The translations under genes and the position numbers were made by a program. A stretch of 6,739 nucleotides of DNA from an uncultured Clostridium sp. (GTDB taxonomy: Bacteria > Bacillota > Clostridia > TANB77 > CAG-508), in contig USQY01000065.1 in NCBI GenBank assembly GCA_900557045.1, positions 1 to 6,739 of the forward strand. The letters run 5' to 3'. The notes under the pieces were generated by a model that made no database searches, was not told where the DNA came from, and saw only the letters and a list, made by a program, of their open reading frames with translations. Shown piece by piece: positions 1 to 6,550 of this stretch. The first letter of the stretch is position 1. Every line of letters begins with the position of its first letter.

Positions 1-1
1 C

Positions 2-167
2 TGACATGAAATATCTGTCCCAAGTAAGACAAAAATGTCCAATAATAAATGCCCCAATACGACAACTTTCCCAAGTAAGACAAAAATGTCCAATAATAAA
101 CGCCCCAATACGACAACTTTCCCAAGTAAAACAAAAATGTCCAATAATAACCGTCCACAATACGACA
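2..167. repeat. Left-end repeat array: outer tip plus three 51-bp units
   Basis: An outer tip (2-18, beginning TGACATGAAA) is followed by three tandem units starting at 19, 70 and 121, each opening with CCCAAGTAA. Units 1 and 2 are 51 bp and nearly identical. Unit 3 is diverged and one base longer near 150-160, and ends at the shared inner border AATACGAC (159-166). Units 1 and 2 each hold a small palindrome, GACA-AAAA-TGTC (28-39 and 79-90); in unit 3 a G-to-A change weakens it. GACA or TGTC recurs throughout in alternating orientation. An inverted single unit with the same tip lies at 6550-6612. Multiple short sites at an end resemble transposase-binding ends of Mu/Tn7/IS21-type elements, but no family is identified. 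Confidence 0.9.
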
Positions 168-185
168 AAAAAATTATGAAAAGTA

Positions 186-214
186 TGGAAAAAATGACAT
201 GAAAATGCTATAAT
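186..214 (+). promoter_or_regulatory. Extended -10 promoter for the diacylglycerol kinase gene
   Basis: A perfect TATAAT lies at 209-214, preceded by TG at 206-207, giving the extended -10 form TGCTATAAT. A -35 box at the standard 17-bp spacing would be TGGAAA (186-191), a poor match to TTGACA, but an extended -10 can compensate. ATGACA at 194-199 looks more like a -35 box but is only 9 bp from the -10, too close. Transcription would start near 221, leaving a leader of about 16 nt that just includes the GGAG ribosome site. The promoter lies inside the repeat-bounded block, so the kinase gene would carry its own promoter if moved. Confidence 0.65.
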
Positions 215-226
215 GTGAAAAAGATT

Positions 227-230
227 GGAG
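227..230 (+). promoter_or_regulatory. Ribosome binding site fixing the ATG start at 237
   Basis: GGAG sits 6 nt before ATG 237. A longer reading frame could open at TTG 225, but that codon overlaps this site and has no ribosome site of its own, and the predicted transcript starts only a few bases upstream. Confidence 0.7.
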
Positions 231-236
231 AAAAAA

Positions 237-1139
237 ATGAAAAAAGAAATTTTAATAATAGTAAATCCTAGTGCAGGTAGAGGAAAAGCAAGTAAATACA
301 TACCAGAAATATGTGATAATTTAGAGAAAAAAGATTTCGATGTAGAAATAGTGTATACATCAGAAGAAAATAATGGTGAAAAAATAATTGAAAATTATAT
401 AAGATATATAGATACAGTAATAGTTTGTGGTGGAGATGGAACTTTAAATGAAGTTATAAATGGAATTATAAAATGTAATAAAAAAATTAATGTAACATTT
501 ATTCCTTTGGGTACAACAAATGATTTTGCTAAAACTGTGAAGATGCCTAAAAGCAAATATAGCTTATCTAAAAATCTTTATAAATATCAAAAGAAAAATA
601 TAGATATAGGAAGGTTTAATGATAGATACTTCTATTATGTAGCAGCTTTTGGAACTTTATCAAATATAGCATATACTACAAAACAAGATGATAAAAATAA
701 GTATGGAAGATTTGCATATTATAAAAAGGCTATAAAGACAATAAAATCATTGAGAAAGGTTAAAACATATAAAGCCACAATTGTTACAGATAATGAAATA
801 ATAAAAGATGAATTTATTTATGGTGGAATTACAAATTCTATTTCTATTGGAGGATTCAGGTGGTTTAAAAGAGATGAGTTTAGCATAAATGATGGGTTGT
901 TTGAAGTGATTTTGGTAAAAAAACCACAGAGTTTTATAGAAAATTTAAAAATCCTTTTTTCAATATTAAGGAAAAAATATGATCAAAAAAATATTTATTA
1001 TATGAAATCTGGTCATTTGCAAATAGATTTTGAAGAAAGTGTAGAATGGACTTTGGATGGTGAATTTGGGGGTAAAACAAGACATGTGTTAATAGAAAAT
1101 AATAAAAGTAAAATAAATATTTTAATACCTCAAAAATAA
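237..1139 (+). CDS. dgkB: Diacylglycerol kinase (lipid kinase, DgkB/YegS family)
   Basis: A 300-residue soluble lipid kinase expected to phosphorylate diacylglycerol to phosphatidic acid with ATP at the inner membrane face. In Gram-positives this returns diacylglycerol, released by glycerophosphate-polymer synthesis, to the phospholipid pool. Seen: NPSAGRGK (10-17), the nucleotide-binding GGDGT (65-69) followed by NEVING, GTTNDFA (92-98), NDGLFEV (218-224) and DGEFGGK (274-280). The last two correspond to the NDG/DDG and DGEYGGK regions that hold catalytic Asp and Glu in staphylococcal DgkB, so the active site looks complete. There is no membrane segment. Length is close to the family norm of about 300-315. 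ATG 237 was chosen over TTG 225 because of GGAG at 227-230. It has its own promoter, and 71 bp separate it from the asparagine synthase gene. The symbol rests on motif resemblance; other YegS/LCB5-type lipid substrates cannot be excluded. Confidence 0.88.
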   Translation: MKKEILIIVNPSAGRGKASKYIPEICDNLEKKDFDVEIVYTSEENNGEKIIENYIRYIDTVIVCGGDGTLNEVINGIIKCNKKINVTFIPLGTTNDFAKTVKMPKSKYSLSKNLYKYQKKNIDIGRFNDRYFYYVAAFGTLSNIAYTTKQDDKNKYGRFAYYKKAIKTIKSLRKVKTYKATIVTDNEIIKDEFIYGGITNSISIGGFRWFKRDEFSINDGLFEVILVKKPQSFIENLKILFSILRKKYDQKNIYYMKSGHLQIDFEESVEWTLDGEFGGKTRHVLIENNKSKINILIPQK

Positions 1140-1146
1140 AAAAGGA

Positions 1147-1175
1147 TTGAAAAATTTATGTTTTAATGATTAAAT
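1147..1175 (+). promoter_or_regulatory. Possible promoter for asnB
   Basis: TTGAAA (1147-1152) lies 17 bp before TTAAAT (1170-1175), which carries an upstream TG (1167-1168) as in extended -10 elements. The -10 matches consensus at only four of six positions, and such AT-rich DNA yields chance matches easily. No terminator is visible between the kinase and asnB, so readthrough from the kinase promoter is equally possible. Confidence 0.35.
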
Positions 1176-1210
1176 ATAAGTGAAAAATAAAATCAAAGGA
1201 GAAATAGAAT

Positions 1211-3037
1211 ATGTGTGGTTTTTGTGGATTTACAGGAAAAGTTGAAAACAATGAAATAACAATAAATAATATGATGGAAAAAATAATATATAGAGGTCCT
1301 GATAGCAAAGGAACTCATATTGATGATGATATTGCTTTAGGTTTTAGAAGATTATCAATTATAGATTTAGCAGATGGGACTCAACCTATATATAATGAAG
1401 ATGAAACTAAAGTAATTGTGTTTAATGGTGAAGTTTATAATTATAAAGAAATTCGTGAAGATTTAGTGAAAAGAGGACATATATTTAGGACTAAAACAGA
1501 TACTGAAGTTATTTTACATGGATATGAAGAATATGGTCCAGAGGTTTTAAATAAGTTTCGTGGTATGTTTTCAATTGCAATTTGGGATTTGGTTTCAAAG
1601 GAGTTGTTTATTGCTAGAGATTTTTTCGGAATTAAACCTATGTATTATACTCAAGTTGGAAATGATTTGGTTTTTGGTTCTGAGATTAAATGTATTTTGA
1701 CTCATCCAAATGTAAAAAAAGAACTAAATATACATGCTTTACAAAATTATTTATCATTCCAATATGGTGTTCCTAATGATACTTTTTTTGAAAATATTTA
1801 TTGTTTGCAACCTGGTCATTATTTAAAATTTAAAGATGGAAAATTGGAAATTACCAGGTATTGGAAACCTGAGTTTATGGTAAATGATTCATGGGATTAT
1901 GATAGTTTGGTAAAAGAGATAGATACAACATTTAAGGAATCTGTTGAGGCTCATAAAATAAGTGATGTTGAAGTTGGGTGTTTTCTATCAAGTGGTGTTG
2001 ATTCAAGTTATGTTGCAACACAATTTAAAGGACAAAAAAGTTTTACAGTTGGGTTTAATTATAATAAATATAATGAAATAGATTATGCAAGAGAATTAGC
2101 AGAAGAAATAGGACAAGACCATTATTTCAAAAAAATAACAGATGATGAATTTTGGAATATTGTTCCAACAGTTCAATATTATATGGATCAACCACATGCA
2201 GATCCTTCATGTGTTGCATTATATTATGTATGCAATATAGCAAGTGAACATGTAAAAGTTGTGCTTTCTGGTGAAGGTGCAGATGAATTATTTGGTGGAT
2301 ATAGAATTTATCATGAACCATATAGTTTGCGTTATAGCAAATTGTTACCTAGATTTATGTGGAAAGGAATAGCGGGTGTTTTAAATGCAATTCCTATGAA
2401 TTTTCCAGGTAAAAGTTATGCCAATAGAGCTAGTAAAACATTAGAAGAAAGATTTATTGGAAATGCTAATCTATTTTCAGATAAAGAAAAAATGAAAATT
2501 CTAAAAAATACTGATGGAATGAAGAAAACATCAGAAATCACTAAACCTTTTTATGATGATACAAAAGGAATGGATGATGTTACAAGAATGCAATATATAG
2601 ATATTAATTTATGGATGATTGGAGATATTTTATTAAAAGCAGATAGAATGAGTATGGCAAATTCACTTGAATTAAGGGTGCCTTTCCTTGATAAAGAAGT
2701 ATGGAATTTGGCAAGAACAATACCTTCTAAATTTAAAGTTACAAAAGATGGTAGAACAAAAGTCGCTATGAGAGAAGCTGCTTTGAAAAATATGCCAGAG
2801 AAAGTTGCTCAAAGAAAGAAACTTGGTTTTCCTGTGCCTACTAGAGAATGGTTGAAACAAGAGAAGTATTATAATATTGTTAGAAAGGAATTTGAATCTG
2901 ATACTGCAAAAAAATACTTTGTTACTGAAGAATTAATTAAATTATTGGACGAGCATTTTAACTTAAAGAAAGATAATAGTAGAAAAATTTGGACTATTTA
3001 TGTGTTCTTAATTTGGTATAAGCAATTTTTTGAATAA
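1211..3037 (+). CDS. asnB: Asparagine synthase, glutamine-hydrolysing (AsnB family)
   Basis: A 608-residue two-domain cytoplasmic enzyme that makes asparagine from aspartate, ATP and glutamine. Seen: the start MCGFCGF places Cys2, the glutaminase nucleophile, directly after Met. The class II amidotransferase domain (about 1-215) carries RGPD (28-31), NGEVYN (72-77), TDTE (96-99) and ARDFFGIKP (135-143). The synthetase domain (about 230-600) carries the ATP PP-loop LSSGVDSS (259-266), SGEGADELFGGY (353-364), KADRMSMANSLELRVPFLD (476-494) and RKKLGFPVPTREW (535-547). All key motifs are intact and length is normal. The start is fixed by Cys2 and by AAAGGAG (1195-1201), 9 nt upstream. An intact glutaminase argues against a lasso-peptide cyclase, which is a related fold lacking the Cys. 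Some Gram-positive AsnB proteins instead amidate meso-diaminopimelate in peptidoglycan; sequence alone does not exclude that here. A hairpin follows the gene. Confidence 0.95.
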   Translation: MCGFCGFTGKVENNEITINNMMEKIIYRGPDSKGTHIDDDIALGFRRLSIIDLADGTQPIYNEDETKVIVFNGEVYNYKEIREDLVKRGHIFRTKTDTEVILHGYEEYGPEVLNKFRGMFSIAIWDLVSKELFIARDFFGIKPMYYTQVGNDLVFGSEIKCILTHPNVKKELNIHALQNYLSFQYGVPNDTFFENIYCLQPGHYLKFKDGKLEITRYWKPEFMVNDSWDYDSLVKEIDTTFKESVEAHKISDVEVGCFLSSGVDSSYVATQFKGQKSFTVGFNYNKYNEIDYARELAEEIGQDHYFKKITDDEFWNIVPTVQYYMDQPHADPSCVALYYVCNIASEHVKVVLSGEGADELFGGYRIYHEPYSLRYSKLLPRFMWKGIAGVLNAIPMNFPGKSYANRASKTLEERFIGNANLFSDKEKMKILKNTDGMKKTSEITKPFYDDTKGMDDVTRMQYIDINLWMIGDILLKADRMSMANSLELRVPFLDKEVWNLARTIPSKFKVTKDGRTKVAMREAALKNMPEKVAQRKKLGFPVPTREWLKQEKYYNIVRKEFESDTAKKYFVTEELIKLLDEHFNLKKDNSRKIWTIYVFLIWYKQFFE

Positions 3038-3044
3038 AAGAGAA

Positions 3045-3090
3045 ATTCAGTTTGAGAATAATTACAATTTTCAAACTGAATGTATGTTTT
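3045..3090 (+). terminator. Probable rho-independent terminator after asnB
   Basis: ATTCAGTTTGA (3045-3055) and TCAAACTGAAT (3071-3081) are perfect inverted repeats of 11 bp around a 15-nt loop. A few further bases inside the loop may extend the pairing. The stem starts 7 nt after the asnB stop and is followed by TGTATGTTTT (3081-3090), a broken rather than pure T-run. The stem is AT-rich, so termination may be partial and some transcripts could continue into the exporter genes. No convincing separate promoter for the exporter was found in 3082-3133. Confidence 0.6.
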
Positions 3091-3098
3091 GGGAAGAA

Positions 3099-3133
3099 AA
3101 TGAAATTTATTTCGGAAAGGAATGAAATTTATT
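3099..3133 (+). repeat. 13-bp direct duplication at the ATPase translation start
   Basis: AATGAAATTTATT occurs at 3099-3111 and again at 3121-3133, with the ribosome site GGAAAGG lying between. The copies start 22 bp apart, so their ATGs are in different reading frames. The second copy supplies the upstream ATG 3122, giving a possible MKFI extension; the preferred start, ATG 3134, follows directly after it. It looks like a small local duplication. Confidence 0.7.
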
Positions 3134-4072
3134 ATGGAAAAAGTTATTGAAATTGAAAACTTAACTAAATGTTATGGTAAATTCAAGGCAATAGATAACT
3201 TATCACTATATGTTGAAAAAGGAAAAATATTTGGCTTACTTGGACCAAATGGAAGTGGAAAATCTACAACAATAAATTGTATATTATCATTATTGGAATT
3301 TGAGAAAGGTACAATAAAAATATTTGGAAAAGAAATGAAACCAAATGCATATGATATTAAATCTAAAATAGGTGTAGTATTCCAAGATGTAGCAGTTTTT
3401 GATGAATTAACTGTATATGAAAATATAAATTATTTTTGCGGGCTATATATAAAAGATAAATTAACAAGAATTAAGTATGTAGATGATGCAATAGAATTAA
3501 CAGGATTACAGGATTTTAAAAAATTCAGACCAAAACAGCTATCAGGTGGACTTTTAAGGAGATTGAATATTGCTTGTGGAATTGCGCATAAACCTGAATT
3601 AATATTTTTAGACGAGCCAACAGTTGCAGTTGATCCCCAAAGTAGAAATAATATATTGGAAGGAATAAAACAATTAAATGAAAATGGCGCAACTATTGTA
3701 TATACAACTCATTACATGGAAGAAGTTGAACAGTTATGTAACAGGATAGCAATTTTAGATAAGGGGAAAATTATAGCTATTGGTACAAAAGAAGATTTGA
3801 AGGAATTAGTAACAATAGGTGAAAAAATTACTGTTGATGTACAAAATTTGCAACCTGAATTATTAGAAAAATTATCTAAAATAAAAAATGTTATTGAGTG
3901 TAAATATGAAGATAATACATTATATGTAACATATCAAAAAGGTGAAGAAAATTTAGAAAATATGATCGATTTTTTGAAGAAAAATAATGTTAAATATGAC
4001 AGGATTTTTTCTGAACTTCCTACTTTAAATGATGTATTTTTAGAATTGACAGGAAAACATTTAAGAGATTAG
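3134..4072 (+). CDS. ABC-2 exporter ATP-binding protein (LnrL/YfiL-like)
   Basis: A 312-residue ATPase that powers the exporter formed by the next two permeases, on the cytoplasmic face. Seen: Walker A GPNGSGKST (37-45), Q-loop Gln84 in VVFQDVAVF, signature LSGGLLRRL (136-144, Leu in place of the common Gln), Walker B LIFLDEP (156-162), D-loop VAVDPQSR (164-171), and switch His193 in TTHYMEE. After the nucleotide domain, about 95 residues (from about 215) form the C-terminal extension common in ABC-2 exporter ATPases. All catalytic residues are present. Start choice: ATG 3134 lies at a workable distance from GGAAAGGA (3114-3121), whereas the in-frame ATG 3122 touches that site; it would add only four residues. 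An ATPase followed by two permeases of equal size matches the LnrLMN/YfiLMN layout. The substrate is unknown; drug or peptide efflux and immunity are possibilities, not conclusions. Confidence 0.93.
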   Translation: MEKVIEIENLTKCYGKFKAIDNLSLYVEKGKIFGLLGPNGSGKSTTINCILSLLEFEKGTIKIFGKEMKPNAYDIKSKIGVVFQDVAVFDELTVYENINYFCGLYIKDKLTRIKYVDDAIELTGLQDFKKFRPKQLSGGLLRRLNIACGIAHKPELIFLDEPTVAVDPQSRNNILEGIKQLNENGATIVYTTHYMEEVEQLCNRIAILDKGKIIAIGTKEDLKELVTIGEKITVDVQNLQPELLEKLSKIKNVIECKYEDNTLYVTYQKGEENLENMIDFLKKNNVKYDRIFSELPTLNDVFLELTGKHLRD

Positions 4073-4087
4073 ATTTCAAAAAATAGA

Positions 4088-4280
4088 TATAAAAGCAAAA
4101 AGATATAGAATTAAAAAAGATATAGAATTATAAAAATTTATAAAATCAGAAAAGAAATCTATAGAATTAAAATAATACTTATAAAAGCTAAAAAGAAATC
4201 TATAAAATTAAAAAAATAAGTATAAAATTCAAAAAAAGTTAACTATAAAAGTCAATTAAGATTATAAAATTTAAAGGAGG
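4088..4280 (+). repeat. About ten degenerate ~20-bp TATA(A/G)AA repeats between ATPase and permease 1
   Basis: TATAAAA or TATAGAA starts at 4088, 4104, 4121, 4139, 4160, 4180, 4201, 4221, 4244 and 4263. Steps are 16, 17, 18, 21, 20, 21, 20, 23 and 19 bp. Each core is followed by T or G, then an A-run. Two larger relations are visible: an almost exact 17-bp repeat (4101-4117 against 4118-4130), and a 41-bp pair (4151-4191 against 4192-4232) about 85% identical by eye. The last unit runs into the ribosome site of permease 1. The gap is strongly A-rich on the + strand, has no ATG, and shows no terminator hairpin, so the operon probably continues through it. Its function is unknown. Confidence 0.75.
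4273..4280 (+). promoter_or_regulatory. Ribosome binding site supporting the GTG start of permease 1
   Basis: AAAGGAGG lies 10 nt before GTG 4291. A TAA stop in the same frame at 4285-4287 rules out any longer version, so GTG is the only start that uses this strong site. Confidence 0.85.
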
Positions 4281-4290
4281 AGAATAAAAG

Positions 4291-5436
4291 GTGTTTGGAC
4301 TTTTATTTAAAAATAAAATAAAAATTTTACTAAGAAACAAAGCAATGCTTTTTTGGACATTAATTTTTCCATTTGTTTTAGGAACATTTTTCCAATTAGC
4401 ATTATCTAATGTTGATGAAGCCTATAAAATGAATGTTTTTCCAATAGCAGTAGTTGAAGATAATAATTATAATAATAGTAAAGTTTTGAAAATAGTAGTA
4501 GAAAGTTTATCTGAAAAAGGTGATAATCAAATATTTAATACATCATATGTTGACAAAAATGAGGCAGAAAGTCTTTTAAAAAATAGTAAAATAGAAGGGT
4601 ATATAATAGTTAATGAAAATGGTAATCCTCAAATTATTATAAAAGAAAATGGAATAAATCAAACTATTATGAAATCAGTGTTAGATGAATATAACCAAAT
4701 GATGATAGTTTCAAATGATGTAATACAATATAATCCTAATGCAATGTATAATGAAGTTATGCAACAAATATCAACACAAGATACTTTTATAAAAGATACT
4801 TCTAAAGAAAAAATAGACTTTAGTATAAATTATTTTTTCACTTTAATAGCAATGACTTGCTTATATGGTAGTTTAATAGGACTAGAAGTTATAAAAGATT
4901 GTGAAGCAAATTTAAGCAAAAAAGGTGCACGAATATGTATGTGTCCAGTAAATAAATTAAAAATAATTATAATTTCGCTTTTAGCAGGGTATATAATTCA
5001 ACTTATTGCATTAGCTGCATTATTTGCATTTTTAATTTTTGTATTTAAAGTCAACTTTGGAAATCAAGTTATTCCAACAATGATTTTATCAGCAATAGGA
5101 TGTCTTGCAGGAACATCTTTGGGAACTTTTGTTGGAGTATGCAATAAAAAATCAGAGGAATTTAAAATAGGTATATTAATATCAGTAACAATGTTATGTT
5201 GCTTTTTTTCTGGAATGATGGGAACACCACAATTAAAAAGCTTCTTTGATGAAAAAATGCCTATATTTGCAAAAATAAATCCTATAAATATTATTACAGA
5301 CGGTTTATATGCATTGTTTGCTTATGATACTTTAACAGTATTTTATGAATGTTTGCTACGAATTTCTATTTTTGCTCTTACATTTATAATTTTGACATTT
5401 ATTTTTGTAAGGAGGAAAAAATATGACAGTATTTAA
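4291..5436 (+). CDS. ABC-2 type exporter permease 1
   Basis: A 381-residue membrane protein expected to form half of the exporter channel. Seen: one membrane segment near the N-terminus (about 19-38), a hydrophilic region of about 140 residues (39-180) predicted outside the membrane, then five segments at roughly 181-201, 223-252, 260-284, 291-311 and 352-374. The loop RICMCPV (214-220) and the NPINIITDGLYAL stretch (330-342) fit places that are commonly conserved in ABC-2 permeases. This N-terminal helix, large outer domain and five-helix bundle is typical of the ABC2_membrane_3 type. It starts at GTG with a strong ribosome site. Its last 14 bp overlap the start of permease 2, which indicates coupled translation. 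The 218-bp repeat-filled gap to the ATPase is unusual for a three-gene exporter operon. The substrate cannot be predicted. Confidence 0.9.
   Translation: MFGLLFKNKIKILLRNKAMLFWTLIFPFVLGTFFQLALSNVDEAYKMNVFPIAVVEDNNYNNSKVLKIVVESLSEKGDNQIFNTSYVDKNEAESLLKNSKIEGYIIVNENGNPQIIIKENGINQTIMKSVLDEYNQMMIVSNDVIQYNPNAMYNEVMQQISTQDTFIKDTSKEKIDFSINYFFTLIAMTCLYGSLIGLEVIKDCEANLSKKGARICMCPVNKLKIIIISLLAGYIIQLIALAALFAFLIFVFKVNFGNQVIPTMILSAIGCLAGTSLGTFVGVCNKKSEEFKIGILISVTMLCCFFSGMMGTPQLKSFFDEKMPIFAKINPINIITDGLYALFAYDTLTVFYECLLRISIFALTFIILTFIFVRRKKYDSI
5409..5415 (+). promoter_or_regulatory. Ribosome binding site of permease 2 inside permease 1
   Basis: AAGGAGG lies within the last codons of permease 1, encoding part of its basic RRKK tail, and sits 7 nt before ATG 5423. 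It fixes the permease 2 start and allows initiation by ribosomes finishing permease 1. Confidence 0.85.
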
Positions 5437-6550
5437 AAATTATTTTAAAATAGTAAAAAGACATATGGGACTTATAATAATGTTTTCAGCAATTGCAATA
5501 ATAATTTCAATTGCAAATACAAATAGTGGAAATACTGTTGATACATATGTAAATGTAGAACCTACAGTTGCTGTTTTTAATTATGATAAATCAGAACTTT
5601 CTAAAAATTTAGTAGAATATATAGAAAAAAATGCTAAAATAGTTGAAATAGAAAATAATGAAAAATCAATGCAAGACTCTTTATATAGCAATAAAGTTGA
5701 TTCAGTATTAATAATACCAGAAAACTTTGCAAATGATATGTTAAGTGGAAAAAATGTGAATATTGAAATAAAAAAATCAACACAAAACATGTCTGAACAA
5801 GTAGAATTAATTGTGAACAAATATTATAAAATAGCAAGCATATATGGTAAAGCAGGTTTTTCAGAAGAACAAGTAATTGAAAAAACTAAAAAAGTAATTG
5901 AATCTCAGGTTGATGTAAAAGTTGTTGAAAATAATAAGGGAAAATTAGAAAAAGTTGCAATATTTTATAGCTTTGAAAATTATTCTTTCTTATCAATATT
6001 TATATTTATAATTGGAACTATAATGTGTGTGTTTAATAAAGATGAAATTAAGAAAAGAAATGTGGTGAGTAGTACACATCAGAAAGAATTTTCGAAACAA
6101 TTATTTTTAGGACATTTATGCCTTACATTAGGTTTGTGGTTTATATATGGAGTGATTAGTGTTGTAATTTATAAAGAATTGATGTTTACTTTTAATGGAT
6201 TATTAATGATTGTTAATTCATTGATATTTTCATTTACTGTCACAAGTTTAGCATATATGATTTCTAAATTTATAAAAAAGCAAAACGTGATTTCTGGGAT
6301 ACAAAATGTGGTTTCATTGGGGTTAAGTTTTATATCAGGGTGTTTTATATCTGCTGAATTAATAGATGAAAAAATTTTGAATTTTTCTAAAATTTTTCCC
6401 TCATATTGGTTTATACAGGGAAATCATGATATTGCAAGAATGAGTGAATTTGGAATTAGTAATATGTATGGTGTTTTTGTGAAATATGGTATTATTCTAG
6501 GATTTGGATTGTTGTATTTTATAATTGCACAGTTTGGGTCTAAAAGATAG
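5423..6550 (+). CDS. ABC-2 type exporter permease 2
   Basis: A 375-residue membrane protein, the likely partner of permease 1; the two would form a heterodimeric channel driven by the upstream ATPase. Seen: a membrane segment at about 15-32, a hydrophilic outer region (33-185), then segments near 187-204, 226-249, 258-281, 290-310 and 350-370. The layout and length match permease 1, suggesting an old duplication, although the two sequences are clearly diverged. The cytoplasmic loop KKRNVVSSTHQKEFSKQ (210-226) takes the position of the first protein's RICMCPV loop. The start is ATG 5423, with AAGGAGG 7 nt upstream. The protein ends FGSKR, and the last base of its TAG stop is already the first base of the right-end repeat, so the gene has essentially no private 3' sequence. 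A normal basic tail suggests it is complete, but slight truncation by the repeat is not excluded. Confidence 0.9.
   Translation: MTVFKNYFKIVKRHMGLIIMFSAIAIIISIANTNSGNTVDTYVNVEPTVAVFNYDKSELSKNLVEYIEKNAKIVEIENNEKSMQDSLYSNKVDSVLIIPENFANDMLSGKNVNIEIKKSTQNMSEQVELIVNKYYKIASIYGKAGFSEEQVIEKTKKVIESQVDVKVVENNKGKLEKVAIFYSFENYSFLSIFIFIIGTIMCVFNKDEIKKRNVVSSTHQKEFSKQLFLGHLCLTLGLWFIYGVISVVIYKELMFTFNGLLMIVNSLIFSFTVTSLAYMISKFIKKQNVISGIQNVVSLGLSFISGCFISAELIDEKILNFSKIFPSYWFIQGNHDIARMSEFGISNMYGVFVKYGIILGFGLLYFIIAQFGSKR

Noticed and set aside
6..179. 57-residue frame within the left repeats as a gene
   Set aside because: It is entirely made of the 51-bp repeat, only five bases are visible before its ATG so no ribosome site can be checked, and the right copy encodes only a short fragment of it. 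It is treated as repeat DNA.
2127..2321. Minus-strand frame inside asnB
   Set aside because: It lies fully within a strongly supported gene, and its His/Leu/Ile-rich, low-complexity product looks like a reverse-strand shadow.
2672..2860. Minus-strand frame inside asnB near its 3' end
   Set aside because: It overlaps conserved synthetase motifs on the other strand, and nothing recognisable is encoded.
3063..3068. TACAAT as a -10 box for the exporter operon
   Set aside because: It lies in the loop of the asnB terminator hairpin and has no -35 box at proper spacing; TTGAGA at 3052 is only 5 bp away.
5581..5837. Minus-strand frames inside permease 2
   Set aside because: Both overlap the outer domain of permease 2 and each other, with no motif or credible ribosome site.
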